From contig NZ_SACP01000005.1 in NCBI RefSeq assembly GCF_004004555.2, positions 124,001 through 188,000 on the forward strand: a DNA stretch of 64,000 bases, read 5' to 3'. Below are positions 43,221 through 51,338 of this stretch, piece by piece; position 1 is the stretch's first letter; each line of letters begins with the position of its first letter. The notes under the pieces were generated by a model, which saw nothing but the letters and a program-made list of their open reading frames with translations, had not been told where the DNA came from and searched no databases. This DNA is from Methylobacterium oryzihabitans. GTDB taxonomy: Bacteria > Pseudomonadota > Alphaproteobacteria > Rhizobiales > Beijerinckiaceae. Both the position numbers and the translations under genes were made by a program.

Positions 43221-44444
43221 ATGCGCGCGCTCCTTCGCACCCTGCTCGCCGCCACGCTCCTCGCTGCGCCGGCCGCGGCCCAGACGCCGAAGGAGGCGCC
43301 CGCGATCTCCGGCGGCGCCGTCCGCATCGGCGTGCTCGCCGACATGTCGACCGGCATGGCCGACAATTTCGGCACCGGCAGCGTCACCGCCGCCCGCCTC
43401 GCCCTGGAGGATTTCGGCCCCACCGTCCTCGGACGGCCGATCGAACTCGTCCAGGCCGACCACCAGAGCAAGCCGGACGTGGCGATGAGCCTCGCCCGGC
43501 GCTGGTACGACGACGGCGTCGACATGATCACCGACCTCGACAACTCGGCGATCGCGCTGGGCGTCCAGGCGCTCGCCAGGGACAAGGGCAGGCTCGCGCT
43601 CATCACCGGCTCGGGCTCGACGGTCATCACCGGGGCGCAATGCTCGCCGAAAGGGGCGCTGTGGGTGATCGACACCTACGCGCTCGCCCGCACCATCGCC
43701 AAGCCGATGGTCGAGGCCGGCGACAAGTCCTGGTACTACATCGTCGCCGACATCACGCTGGGCAAATCCTTCGTCGCCGACGTGACCCCGGTGGTGACGG
43801 GCGGCGGCGGCAAGGTGGTGGGCCAAGTGTTCCACCCGCTGCTCTCGCCCGACCTGTCGTCGCAGATCCTCCAGGCGCAGAGTTCCGGCGCCGGCGTCAT
43901 CGCGCTGTTCAACGTCGGGGCCGACGCGATCAACGCGGTCAAGCAGGCCTCCGAGTTCGGCGTGCTCGGCGGCAGCCAGAAGCTCGCCGGCTTCTACATG
44001 ACGGCGGTGGACGTCCACGCCCTCGGGCTCAAGGTCGCGGGCGGGATGTACCTCGCCGAGGCGTTCTACTGGGACACGGACGACGCCACCCGCGCCTTCG
44101 CCCAGCGGTTCTTCGCCCGCCAGAAGGCGATGCCGAACAGCTACCAGGCCGGCGTCTACTCGGCGGTGACGCACTACCTCAAGGCGGTGCAGGCCGCCGG
44201 CACCGACGAGGCCGGCGCTGTGATGGCCAGGATGCGCGAACTCCCGATCGACGACTTCATGACCCGGAACGGTCGCCTGCGCCCGGACGGCCGGGTGGTG
44301 CGCGACGTGTCGCTGTTCCAGGTCAAGCGGCCCGAGGAATCGACCGGCCCGTGGGACGTGATGAAGCGCGTCGCGACGCTGCCGGGCGACGACGCCTTCC
44401 GGTCGATGGAGGCCGGCGACTGCCCGCTGGTGCGCAAGCCGTGA
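43221..44444 (+). CDS. ABC-type periplasmic substrate-binding protein (branched-chain amino acid type), second orphan
   Basis: This 407-residue protein has a signal peptide ('LLRTLLAATLLAAPAAAQT') and the Peripla_BP_6 fold ('VRIGVLADMSTGMADNFGTG', 'LARRWYDDGVDMITDLDNSA', 'WYYIVADITLGKSFVADV'). It is a paralogue of the protein at 38897-40108 across the divergent promoter. Its start is eight bases after the BKACE stop and its stop overlaps the next gene, so the operon is tight. No transporter membrane genes accompany it. It may deliver the substrate to a permease encoded elsewhere or act as a sensor. Confidence 0.9.
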   Translation: MRALLRTLLAATLLAAPAAAQTPKEAPAISGGAVRIGVLADMSTGMADNFGTGSVTAARLALEDFGPTVLGRPIELVQADHQSKPDVAMSLARRWYDDGVDMITDLDNSAIALGVQALARDKGRLALITGSGSTVITGAQCSPKGALWVIDTYALARTIAKPMVEAGDKSWYYIVADITLGKSFVADVTPVVTGGGGKVVGQVFHPLLSPDLSSQILQAQSSGAGVIALFNVGADAINAVKQASEFGVLGGSQKLAGFYMTAVDVHALGLKVAGGMYLAEAFYWDTDDATRAFAQRFFARQKAMPNSYQAGVYSAVTHYLKAVQAAGTDEAGAVMARMRELPIDDFMTRNGRLRPDGRVVRDVSLFQVKRPEESTGPWDVMKRVATLPGDDAFRSMEAGDCPLVRKP

Positions 44445-44914
44445 GCGGGCCGCTGCTGCCGGCGCCGGCGCTGGAGCACGTCTTCGACGCCCGCATCGAC
44501 GTCGCGGTGCCGTGCGAGATCGGGCTCACCACGGCCGGTCAGCGCCGGGTGATCGCGATCACCGGCGGGAGCGTGTCGGGTCCGGCCCTGTCCGGGCGGG
44601 TGCTGCCCGGCGGGGCCGACTACCAGACCATCGCGGCCGACGGGCTCACCCACCTGCACGCCCGCTACGTGATCGAGGCCGCGGACGGGACGCTGGTCTA
44701 CGTCGAGAACAGCGGCCTGCGCTTCGGCCCGCCCGAGGCGCTGGCGCGGATCCGCCGCGGCGAGCCGGTTGACCCGGCCCTGATCTACTTCCGCACCGCG
44801 CCGCGCTTCGAGACCGCCGCGCCGCGGCTCGCCTGGATGGCGACGAGCCTGTTCGTCGCCACCGGGGCCCGGGCGCCGGACCACGTCGCGCTCAGCGTGT
44901 TCCGGGTCGGGTGA
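44441..44914 (+). CDS. DUF3237 family protein
   Basis: The 157-residue protein begins at a GTG that overlaps the binding-protein stop (GTGA). It shows the DUF3237 pattern: 'GQRRVIAITGGSVSGPALSGRVLPGGADYQ' region near residue 28, 'HLHARYVIEAADGTLVYVENSGLR' region near 65, 'YFRTAPRFETAAPRLAWM' near 108 and 'LFVATGARAP' near 133. This is a beta-barrel family with no established activity that often travels with acyl-CoA and aromatic degradation genes. It closes the plus-strand operon of dehydrogenase, BKACE and binding protein. An isomerase or ligand-binding role is possible but unproven. Confidence 0.82.
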   Translation: MSGPLLPAPALEHVFDARIDVAVPCEIGLTTAGQRRVIAITGGSVSGPALSGRVLPGGADYQTIAADGLTHLHARYVIEAADGTLVYVENSGLRFGPPEALARIRRGEPVDPALIYFRTAPRFETAAPRLAWMATSLFVATGARAPDHVALSVFRVG

Positions 44915-45059
44915 GCGAGGCCGCGAGGATCCGCACCTGTGCGCCGCGGCGATCAGAAGCCCTTCCGGCGCGGGAGAGGCCGTCGGGGCCGGTGGAGTCG
45001 ATGCCACCCCTGCCCTCGCTTGACCTCGGCCTCCGGGCGGGACATGGCAGGCGCACACC

Positions 45060-46313
45060 ATGGCCGATTACTATCCCCTGCTCGCCCGCGCCCTCGACGC
45101 CCTGCCCGACAGCTCCCCGGAGATGCGGCAGGCGGTCTACGAGCGCGCCCGCGCCGCCCTGATCGGGCAACTGCGCTCTCTCGACCCTCCCCTGTCGGAG
45201 GACGACATCGAGGCCGAGCGGACGTCCCTCGATGGCGCGATCGCCCGGCTGGAGCGCGAGCGCGGCCCGGCGCCGGAGCCCGAACCGGCCGAGACGCCCG
45301 CCGCCGCGGTACCGTCGGCGCCGGAGCCCGAGCCCCAACCCCCGCCGCCGGCGCATGCCGACCTGCCGGAGCCCGGTCCTCCGGTGGCGATCCGCCCGCC
45401 CTCGCCGGTCCGGCCGCGCCCGGCCTCCGAGGACGCGCCCGCCGAGCCCGGCGACGCCCCGGCGACGGACGACGCGGCGCCGGCCCGGCAGCGCCCGCGC
45501 ATCGAGGTGGTCACGCCGCGGTCCGGCGGGTCGCGGCTGATCCGCAACGCCATCGTGGCCGGCGTCCTCGCGCTGGTGGTCGGGGCGATCGCGTTCACCG
45601 CGTGGTCGCTGCGCGACAACCCGGCGGCGCTACAGACCAGCCTCGACGAGAGCGAGGCCCGCCCGCCGGCCGAGAAGGTCGACTCGAAGTTCGCCGACCG
45701 GGTCGGCGGCGGCGAGCGTCCGCCGCAGCCGCCGGCCACCGCGAACGCGACCTCGCCGCGCACCAACCCCGACATCCCGGTCGCCCAGCGCGCCAGCCTG
45801 GTCGAGGAGACCGGCGGCCCGAACAACGGCCCGCGGGCGCTCGCCGGCCGCGCGGTCTGGCGGCTCGACGCGGTCAATCCGGGCCAGGGTCAGACCCTTC
45901 AGACGGTGGTGCGGACCGACGTCGAGATCCCGGAGGCGGGCCTGACCCTGGCGATGGTCCTGCGCCGCAACACCGACGCGACCCTGCCGGCCTCGCACAT
46001 CATCGAACTGACCTTTACCCCGACGGACCCGGGCCGCACGGTGCGCGACATCGGCCTCGTGCAGTTCAAGGACGACGAGAACAACCGCGGCTCGCCGGTC
46101 TCCGGCCTGCCGGTCCCGGTGCGCGACAACGTGTTCCTGATCGGGCTGTCGAACCTCAGGGCCGACATCGAGCGCAACAGCGACCTGCTGCTGCACCGGG
46201 CCTGGCTGGACCTGCCGATCCGCTACGCCTCGGGCGCGCGCGCGATCCTGACGATCGAGAAGGGCGCGGCCGGCGAACGCATCCTGCGCGAGGCCTTCGC
46301 CCAGTGGCCGTGA
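45060..46313 (+). CDS. Conserved single-pass membrane protein with proline-rich linker
   Basis: This 417-residue protein has a helical N-terminus (residues 1-70, 'YYPLLARALDALPDSSPEMR'), then a Pro/Glu/Ala-rich linker (about 70-150), a basic stop-transfer and one membrane helix (about 165-185, 'IVAGVLALVVGAIAFTAW'). The C-terminal 200 residues form a probably periplasmic beta-rich domain ('AVWRLDAVNPGQGQTLQTVV', 'IIELTFTPTDPGRTVRDIG'). I recognise the layout from unnamed proteins in Hyphomicrobiales but know no function. The linker suggests it reaches through the cell envelope. It stands alone upstream of the convergent rpoH. Confidence 0.75.
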   Translation: MADYYPLLARALDALPDSSPEMRQAVYERARAALIGQLRSLDPPLSEDDIEAERTSLDGAIARLERERGPAPEPEPAETPAAAVPSAPEPEPQPPPPAHADLPEPGPPVAIRPPSPVRPRPASEDAPAEPGDAPATDDAAPARQRPRIEVVTPRSGGSRLIRNAIVAGVLALVVGAIAFTAWSLRDNPAALQTSLDESEARPPAEKVDSKFADRVGGGERPPQPPATANATSPRTNPDIPVAQRASLVEETGGPNNGPRALAGRAVWRLDAVNPGQGQTLQTVVRTDVEIPEAGLTLAMVLRRNTDATLPASHIIELTFTPTDPGRTVRDIGLVQFKDDENNRGSPVSGLPVPVRDNVFLIGLSNLRADIERNSDLLLHRAWLDLPIRYASGARAILTIEKGAAGERILREAFAQWP

Positions 46314-46343
46314 GGCCGGGCCGGTGCCGGGCGCGGCCCGGGC

Positions 46344-47234
46344 TCAGGCCGGGGCGCCGGCCCGGGGCGCCTCGCGGGTGGCGAGGTTGCGCTTGACCGC
46401 GTCCTGCACCTTCTCGAAGGCGCGGACCTCGATCTGCCGCACCCGCTCGCGCGAGACGCCGAACTCGCCGGAGAGGTCCTCCAGGGTGATCGGATCCTCG
46501 GCCAGCCGCCGCGCCTCGAAGATGCGGCGCTCGCGCGGGTTGAGCACGCCCAGCGCGTCGCGCAGGGCGGCGAGGCGGTTCTGCCCCTCCTCCTCGCGGG
46601 CGAGCACGCTCTCCTGCGACGGGCTGTCGTCGACGAGCCAGTCCTGCCACTCGCCCTCGCCCTCCTCGCGCAGGGGCGCGTTGAGCGAGGCGTCGCCGGA
46701 CAGGCGCCGGTTCATGTCGACCACGTCCTGCTCGGGCACGCCGAGGCGGGTGGCGATCTGCGCGACCTGATCGGGGCGCAGGTCGCCCTCGTCCAGGGCC
46801 GAGATCCGGCCCTTGGCCTTGCGCAGGTTGAAGAACAGCTTCTTCTGGTTCGCGGTCGTGCCCATCTTCACGAGCGACCACGAGCGCAGGATGTATTCTT
46901 GAATCGCCGCCTTGATCCACCACATCGCGTAGGTGGCGAGACGGAATCCCTTGTCGGGGTCGAAGCGCTTGACGGCCTGCATCAGGCCGACATTGCCCTC
47001 CGACACCACCTCGCCGATCGGCAGGCCGTAGCCGCGATACCCCATCGCGATCTTGGCCACGAGGCGGAGGTGAGAGGTCACGAGCCTGTGAGCGGCGTCC
47101 CGGTCCCCGTGCTCGCGCCAGCTCTTGGCGAGCATGTACTCCTCCGTGGGTTCCAGCATCGGGAACCGGCGGATCTCGTCGAGATAGCGGGACAGCCCCC
47201 CTTCATTGGCGAGCACCGGCAGTGCAGCAGCCAT
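46344..47234 (-). CDS. rpoH: RNA polymerase sigma-32 factor
   Basis: The 296-residue sigma factor has region 2 ('LVTSHLRLVAKIAMGYRGYGLP', 'GNVGLMQAVKRFDPDKGFRLATYA'), the RpoH box 'QKKLFFNLRKAKGR' near residue 133 that separates RpoH from RpoD, and region 4 with 'GVSRERVRQIEVRAFEKVQ' at the end. It directs heat-shock transcription. An AGGAGG ribosome site lies just before the ATG. Alphaproteobacteria often have several rpoH copies, so this may be one of two or more. The rluD gene lies upstream on the same strand, a common arrangement. Confidence 0.95.
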   Translation of the reverse strand: MAAALPVLANEGGLSRYLDEIRRFPMLEPTEEYMLAKSWREHGDRDAAHRLVTSHLRLVAKIAMGYRGYGLPIGEVVSEGNVGLMQAVKRFDPDKGFRLATYAMWWIKAAIQEYILRSWSLVKMGTTANQKKLFFNLRKAKGRISALDEGDLRPDQVAQIATRLGVPEQDVVDMNRRLSGDASLNAPLREEGEGEWQDWLVDDSPSQESVLAREEEGQNRLAALRDALGVLNPRERRIFEARRLAEDPITLEDLSGEFGVSRERVRQIEVRAFEKVQDAVKRNLATREAPRAGAPA

Positions 47235-47463
47235 TCAAACCTCCTGAAAGCCCCCCGGTCCGGGCGGGCACGAACGGCCTCCTGACGCGGCCGACCGTTC
47301 GAGCCCCCTTTCTACCAGGGATCGGCGCGGCCCGGTAGGGCACGCGGACGGACCCGCGACAACGCGCGAAGCGGCTTCGGGGTCTTGCGTCACCATTCGC
47401 CGGCTTTGTCGCAGGGTTACGTGCGCGGCCGCACATCGCGCGCCGGGCATGTCGAGAGATGCG

Positions 47464-48462
47464 TCACGCCGCGGTCTCGGCCCCCAGGGCCGCGACCAGC
47501 CCGGCGAGGTCGGCGGGGAGCGGGCTCTCGAAGCGCAGGGCGGCGCCGGTGCGCGGATGGGCGAAGCCGAGCACCGCCGCGTGCAGCGCCTGCCGGCCGA
47601 GCCGCGCCAGCGCCTCGCGGGCCTCCGGCCCGAGCCGCGCCGCCTTGGTCTTGAACGCCGCGCCGTAGGTGGCGTCGCCGAGCAGCGGGTGCCCGCGATG
47701 CGACAGGTGGACCCGGATCTGGTGGGTCCGGCCGGTCTCCAGCCGGCAGCGGATCCGCGCGACCGCCTCCGCCCCGCCGAGCACGCCCTCGGTGCGGTAG
47801 TGGGTCACCGCGTGCCGGCCGCGCTCTTCGCGCACCACCGCGATCTTCTCGCGGTTGCGCTCCGAGCGGGCCAGCGCCGCCGAGATCGTGCCGCTGCGCG
47901 GCTCCGGCGCGCCCCAGACCAGCGCCACGTAATCCCGCTCCAGCGGCCCCGAGCGGCCGTGATCGGCGAACTGCGCCGACAGGCCCTGATGGGCGAGGTC
48001 GTTCTTGGCCACCACCAGCAGCCCGCTGGTGTCCTTGTCGAGGCGGTGGACGATGCCCGGCCGGCGCACACCGCCGATCCCCGACAGGCTCGTGCCGCAA
48101 TGCGCCACCAGGGCGTTGACCAGCGTGCCGCTGTCGTGCCCGGGCGCCGGATGCACCACCAGCCCGGCCGGCTTGTCAATGACGATGAGGTCGTCGTCCT
48201 CGTACGCGATGGCGAGCGCCAGCGCCTCGGGGGCCGGCTCCGCCGGCAGCGGCGCCGGCACCGCGACCGAGGCCGCCTCACCCCCGGCGACCCGCTGCGA
48301 CGGATCGCGCACCGGTTCGCCGTCGACCCGCACGCAGCCCTCGCGGATCAGCGCCTGCAGCCGGCTGCGCGACAGGTCCGGCCACAGCCGGGCCAGCGCC
48401 CTGTCGAGCCGATCCGCCCCCTCGGGCAGCGCCCCGCCCCGTACCTCGTCCGTCACCGTCAC
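47464..48462 (-). CDS. rluD: RluA/RluD-family 23S rRNA pseudouridine synthase
   Basis: This 332-residue protein has an N-terminal S4 RNA-binding domain ('SRLQALIREGCVRVDGEPV' near residue 35) and a catalytic domain with the family motif 'GIVHRLDKDTSGLLVVAKN' near 140, which holds the catalytic aspartate. 'YEDDDLIVIDKPAGLVVHP' near 92 is also typical. RluD makes three pseudouridines in helix 69 of 23S rRNA. The rpoH gene follows 229 bases downstream on the same strand. RluC is the alternative, but the context with rpoH favours RluD. Confidence 0.9.
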   Translation of the reverse strand: MTVTDEVRGGALPEGADRLDRALARLWPDLSRSRLQALIREGCVRVDGEPVRDPSQRVAGGEAASVAVPAPLPAEPAPEALALAIAYEDDDLIVIDKPAGLVVHPAPGHDSGTLVNALVAHCGTSLSGIGGVRRPGIVHRLDKDTSGLLVVAKNDLAHQGLSAQFADHGRSGPLERDYVALVWGAPEPRSGTISAALARSERNREKIAVVREERGRHAVTHYRTEGVLGGAEAVARIRCRLETGRTHQIRVHLSHRGHPLLGDATYGAAFKTKAARLGPEAREALARLGRQALHAAVLGFAHPRTGAALRFESPLPADLAGLVAALGAETAA

Positions 48463-48563
48463 GCCGTCGCTCCGCAGCCGGCTCCGAAAATCGGCCGGCC
48501 TCCTCGTTTTCGGGCTTGTGCCCCAATCTCACCGCCGCTATACCCCCGCTCGTCGCCGGGCAA

Positions 48564-48639
48564 GCTCCCTTCGTCTAGCGGTCTAGGACGTCGCCCTCTC
48601 ACGGCGAAAACAGGGGTTCGAGTCCCCTAGGGAGCGCCA
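48564..48639 (+). tRNA. tRNA-Glu (anticodon CUC)
   Basis: A full cloverleaf is visible: acceptor GCTCCCT pairing with AGGGAGC, an anticodon arm TCGCC-CTCTCAC-GGCGA with CTC at the anticodon, and a T-arm AGGGG-TTCGAGT-CCCCT-like hairpin. The CCA end is encoded. It reads GAG codons. It lies in the gap between rluD and a VOC-family gene. Confidence 0.95.
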
Positions 48640-48733
48640 CTACCTTCTTCGACTTGGTGACACTCGCACTCGAATCTGGTTCTGCTTCGGCTGGTGGACA
48701 CCGCCGATCCTGAATGACCGGGGCGCTGCGATC

Positions 48734-49600
48734 ATGACGGTCTCCTCCGACGATGCGACCATGCTGGCCCGTGCGCCGCATCGGATTGGCCGCGTCGTGC
48801 TCGTCGTGCGCGATCTCGACCGGGTCGCGGGCTTCTACCTGGACGCGATCGGGCTCGACCTCTTGCATCGCGACGCCGCGAGCGCCGATCTCGGCACCGG
48901 GGAGAACGTGCTGCTGACCCTGCGGGCGGATCCCGGCGCCCGGCGGTCCGCCCCCCGCGAGGCCGGCCTGTTCCACACCGCGTTCCTGCTGCCGTCCCGG
49001 ATCGACCTCGGCGCGTGGCTGCGTCACGCCGCCGACCGGGGCCTGCGGCTCGACGGCGCCGCCGACCACCTCGTCAGCGAGGCCATCTACCTCTCCGACC
49101 CCGAGGGCAACGGCATCGAGATCTACGCCGACCGCCCCGACGCCGTGTGGCCGCGCACGCCGACCGGGGTGGCGATGGCCAACGCGCCCCTCGACCGGCC
49201 CGCCCTGATGGCGCTGGCCGGCGCGCCGTGGCGCGGCCTGCCCGCCGGCGCCTCGGTCGGACACGTCCATCTGCGGGTCGGCGCCCTGGAGCCGGCCGAC
49301 CGCTTCTATGCCGGGCTGCTCGGCTTCGATGTCACCTGCCGGTTCCCGGGCGCGAGCTTCTACGGCTCCGGCGGCTACCACCACCAGCTCGCCGCCAACA
49401 TCTGGCACAGCGAGGGCGCGCGCCCCGCGGACGGGCCGCGGACCGGCCTCGCCGCGGTCGAGTTCCGGTTCGCGGCCGACGCCCTCGACGCGGCGCGGCG
49501 GCGGTTCGGGGAGGCCGGGGTCGGTGTCGAGACGGGCGCGGCCGGGGGCCTGTCGGTCACGGAGCCCTGGGGCGTCGCGCTGCGGCTGCTGCCGGCCTGA
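48734..49600 (+). CDS. VOC-family protein (CatE-like, two glyoxalase modules)
   Basis: The 288-residue protein has two vicinal-oxygen-chelate halves. The first starts 'RIGRVVLVVRDLDRVAGFYLDAIGLDLL' region at residue 17 and continues to 'YLSDPEGNGIEIYADRP'. The second starts 'VGHVHLRVGALEPADRFYAGLLGFDV' region near 175, with metal ligands in 'VHLRVG' and 'GGYHHQLAANIW'. This is the layout of CatE-type catechol 2,3-dioxygenases and fosfomycin-unrelated glyoxalases. It is a lone gene whose 3' end faces the YiaA-like gene across an intergenic repeat. The substrate is unknown. Confidence 0.85.
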   Translation: MTVSSDDATMLARAPHRIGRVVLVVRDLDRVAGFYLDAIGLDLLHRDAASADLGTGENVLLTLRADPGARRSAPREAGLFHTAFLLPSRIDLGAWLRHAADRGLRLDGAADHLVSEAIYLSDPEGNGIEIYADRPDAVWPRTPTGVAMANAPLDRPALMALAGAPWRGLPAGASVGHVHLRVGALEPADRFYAGLLGFDVTCRFPGASFYGSGGYHHQLAANIWHSEGARPADGPRTGLAAVEFRFAADALDAARRRFGEAGVGVETGAAGGLSVTEPWGVALRLLPA

Positions 49601-49668
49601 CCCCCGCAGGGGCCCGGCGGTGCCGGCGGGGCACAGGTTCCGGGAGACGCGCTCCGAAACCCCTCTCG

Positions 49669-49747
49669 TACGATGTCCGATTGATCGCGAACCGGTTTCG
49701 CTCGGGCGCCGCGCGGGCTGAGGATACGATGTCCGAAAACCGTATCA
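49669..49747. repeat. Palindromic intergenic repeat, family C copy 1
   Basis: It runs from TACGATGTCCGATTGATCGC to CCGTATCA and contains the family core CGCTCGGGCGCCGCGCG. GATACG and CGTATC at its right end form a small hairpin. Two more copies lie at 57643-57749 and 57750-57841. It sits between two convergent genes and its last bases form the stop codon of the YiaA-like gene. Confidence 0.7.
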
Positions 49748-50017
49748 CTCCTTGCCGATCTCCATCAGCAGCCGTTCGGCGCGGGCGTCCTCGATCCGGT
49801 TGACCATCCGCCTGCCCTCGTGGACGTCGCGCAGGGTCTTGACGAGGGTGATGCAGGACTGGACCAGCATCACCACGCCCATGGCGAGGTATGCCTTGAT
49901 CCACAGGTCGAGCGGCAGGAACAGGATGCCGGCGCCGACCATCGCGGCGGAGCCCAGGAAGGACGCGTAGGTGAAAGCGACCCAGGCCGAGGTATGCTGC
50001 GGTGTCTGCGGGTTCAT
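49745..50017 (-). CDS. YiaA/YiaB-type inner-membrane protein (internal start within the fused frame)
   Basis: Starting at an ATG at 50017, the 90 residues show the YiaA/B two-helix unit: 'WVAFTYASFLGSAAMVGAGILFLPLDLWIKAYLAMGVVMLVQSC' in parts, about residues 9-52. A charged tail follows ('RDVHEGRRMVNRIEDAR'). AAGGATCC lies 8-15 bases before this ATG, enough for independent translation. The normal state is probably a separate gene downstream of the PspA-like gene. The family is linked to envelope stress but has no proven function. Confidence 0.7.
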   Translation of the reverse strand: MNPQTPQHTSAWVAFTYASFLGSAAMVGAGILFLPLDLWIKAYLAMGVVMLVQSCITLVKTLRDVHEGRRMVNRIEDARAERLLMEIGKE

Positions 50018-50596
50018 GGGATCGGATCCTTGCATCGGGTGGTTCGGGAATCGGGCGGGACGGGTCACGCGGCGGAGCCGGCGGCGCGGGCGCGCAGGCG
50101 CCCCGGCGAGCGCCGCCTCGGTGCCGGGCGCCGCCGCCCCGCGCCGGTCGCGCAGGCGCCGCGCCGCCTCGGCGGCCTGCGCGATGCGCCGGCCGCGCTC
50201 CAGTTCGGCGATCTGCCGGGCGCCCTCGCGCACGGTCCGGCGCAGGGCTGCCACCTCCCGCGCGAACGCGGCGCGGGCTTCGTCCAGGTCGCGGATCTCG
50301 GCCTCGATCCCGGCGATCGCCTCGGCGGCCTCCCCGGCGAGGTCGTCGCGGCTCCCCCGCAACGCGGCCACCGCCCGCTCCTCGAGGTCGGCCAGCCGCG
50401 CGGCCAGGGCCGCGTGCCGGCCGGCGTCGGTGCGCTCCTGCACCAGGGCCGCCGCCAGCGCCCGCCGGCTGCCGTCGAGGGCGGCGGCCGCCTCGCGGAT
50501 CTGCTGGTCGAGCAGCGGCAGGGCATGGCGGTCGGCGAGGTCCTCGCAGGCCTGCGCAGCCGCGCCGCGGGCCAGGGTGGCGACGATCCGGAACAT
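49745..50596 (-). CDS. PspA/IM30-like coiled-coil protein, apparently frameshifted and fused in frame to a YiaA-like protein
   Basis: The 283-residue frame starts 'MFRIVATLARGAAAQACEDL', the helical start of PspA-type proteins, and runs as a coiled coil to about residue 150. It then passes through an Arg/Pro/Ala-rich stretch ('RGAAAPGTEAALAG', 'PRRRLRRVTRPARF') before entering the YiaA-like membrane domain with no stop. Dropping one G from the run complementary to 50101-50104 would give 'LRARAAGSAA' and a stop, a more natural end for a PspA-like protein of about 165 residues. So this is either a real fusion or a one-base frameshift (biological or sequencing). The gene is divergent from a TetR gene with three operator palindromes between. 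Confidence 0.65.
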   Translation of the reverse strand: MFRIVATLARGAAAQACEDLADRHALPLLDQQIREAAAALDGSRRALAAALVQERTDAGRHAALAARLADLEERAVAALRGSRDDLAGEAAEAIAGIEAEIRDLDEARAAFAREVAALRRTVREGARQIAELERGRRIAQAAEAARRLRDRRGAAAPGTEAALAGAPARPRRRLRRVTRPARFPNHPMQGSDPMNPQTPQHTSAWVAFTYASFLGSAAMVGAGILFLPLDLWIKAYLAMGVVMLVQSCITLVKTLRDVHEGRRMVNRIEDARAERLLMEIGKE

Positions 50597-50608
50597 CTTG
50601 GCGCCTCA

Positions 50609-50678
50609 TGAACGTTGTTCACGAGCGCACCTTCCCACGGCCATGAACGCTGTTCAAGCACTTTTTGAACGACGTTCA
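50609..50678. promoter_or_regulatory. Three TGAAC-N3-GTTCA operator palindromes
   Basis: TGAACGTTGTTCA (50609-50621), TGAACGCTGTTCA (50644-50656) and TGAACGACGTTCA (50666-50678) lie in the 97-base gap between the PspA-like gene and the TetR gene. Each has perfect 5-base arms and a 3-base centre. Their position and number strongly suggest binding sites for the adjacent TetR protein, controlling both directions. Confidence 0.8.
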
Positions 50679-50693
50679 CGATGAGGCGCGACG

Positions 50694-51338
50694 ATGCGGA
50701 CTGAGGAACGGCGGGAGCATCTGCGCACGGCTCTGGTCGACGCGGCGGAGGCGGTCATCGCCCGGGACGGCCTGTCGGGCCTGAAGGCGCGCGACCTCGC
50801 CCAGACGGTCGGCTGCGCCATCGGCACGATCTACACGGTGTTTCCCGACCTCGACGCGCTGATCCTGGCGGTGAACCTGCGCACGCTGCTGCTGTTCGAC
50901 GCCACGATCGCGCAGGTGCGCACCGGGAGCGGCCCGGCCGGCCCGTCCGGCCGCGCCGCCCGCTCCGCGGCGATCGAGGATCTGGTGCGGCTCGCGGTGG
51001 CCTACCTGCGCTTCGCCCGCGAGCACCCGACGCGCTGGCGCGCCCTGTTCCAGCACCGCCGGGAGACCGCCCCGCCGGACTGGTACCTGCGCGAGCAGGG
51101 GCGTCTGTTCCGCACCATCGAGGGGCCGGTGCAGGTCCTGTGCCCGCGCCTCGGCGAGGCGGAGCGCGCCCTGCTCGCCCGCTCGCTGTTCTCGGCGACG
51201 CACGGCCTCGTCAGCCTCGGCCTGGACGAGAAGCTGATGAGCCTGAGCGAGGCCGTGCTACGTCGCCAGATCGAGACCGTCGTCACGGCGATCGGCCGCG
51301 GGCTGATCGCGCAGGACTCCGCGAAGGGGCAACCATGA
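50694..51338 (+). CDS. TetR-family transcriptional regulator
   Basis: The 214-residue regulator has an N-terminal helix-turn-helix, 'LVDAAEAVIARDGLSGLKARDLAQTVGCAIGTIYTVFPDLDALI' in parts (residues 12-55), and a C-terminal WHG-like ligand domain ('YLRFAREHPTRWRALFQH'). It is divergent from the PspA-like/YiaA-like unit and is the first gene of an operon with panB, whose start overlaps its stop (ATGA). Three palindromes upstream are its likely sites, so it should regulate itself and both units. The ligand is unknown. Confidence 0.92.
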   Translation: MRTEERREHLRTALVDAAEAVIARDGLSGLKARDLAQTVGCAIGTIYTVFPDLDALILAVNLRTLLLFDATIAQVRTGSGPAGPSGRAARSAAIEDLVRLAVAYLRFAREHPTRWRALFQHRRETAPPDWYLREQGRLFRTIEGPVQVLCPRLGEAERALLARSLFSATHGLVSLGLDEKLMSLSEAVLRRQIETVVTAIGRGLIAQDSAKGQP

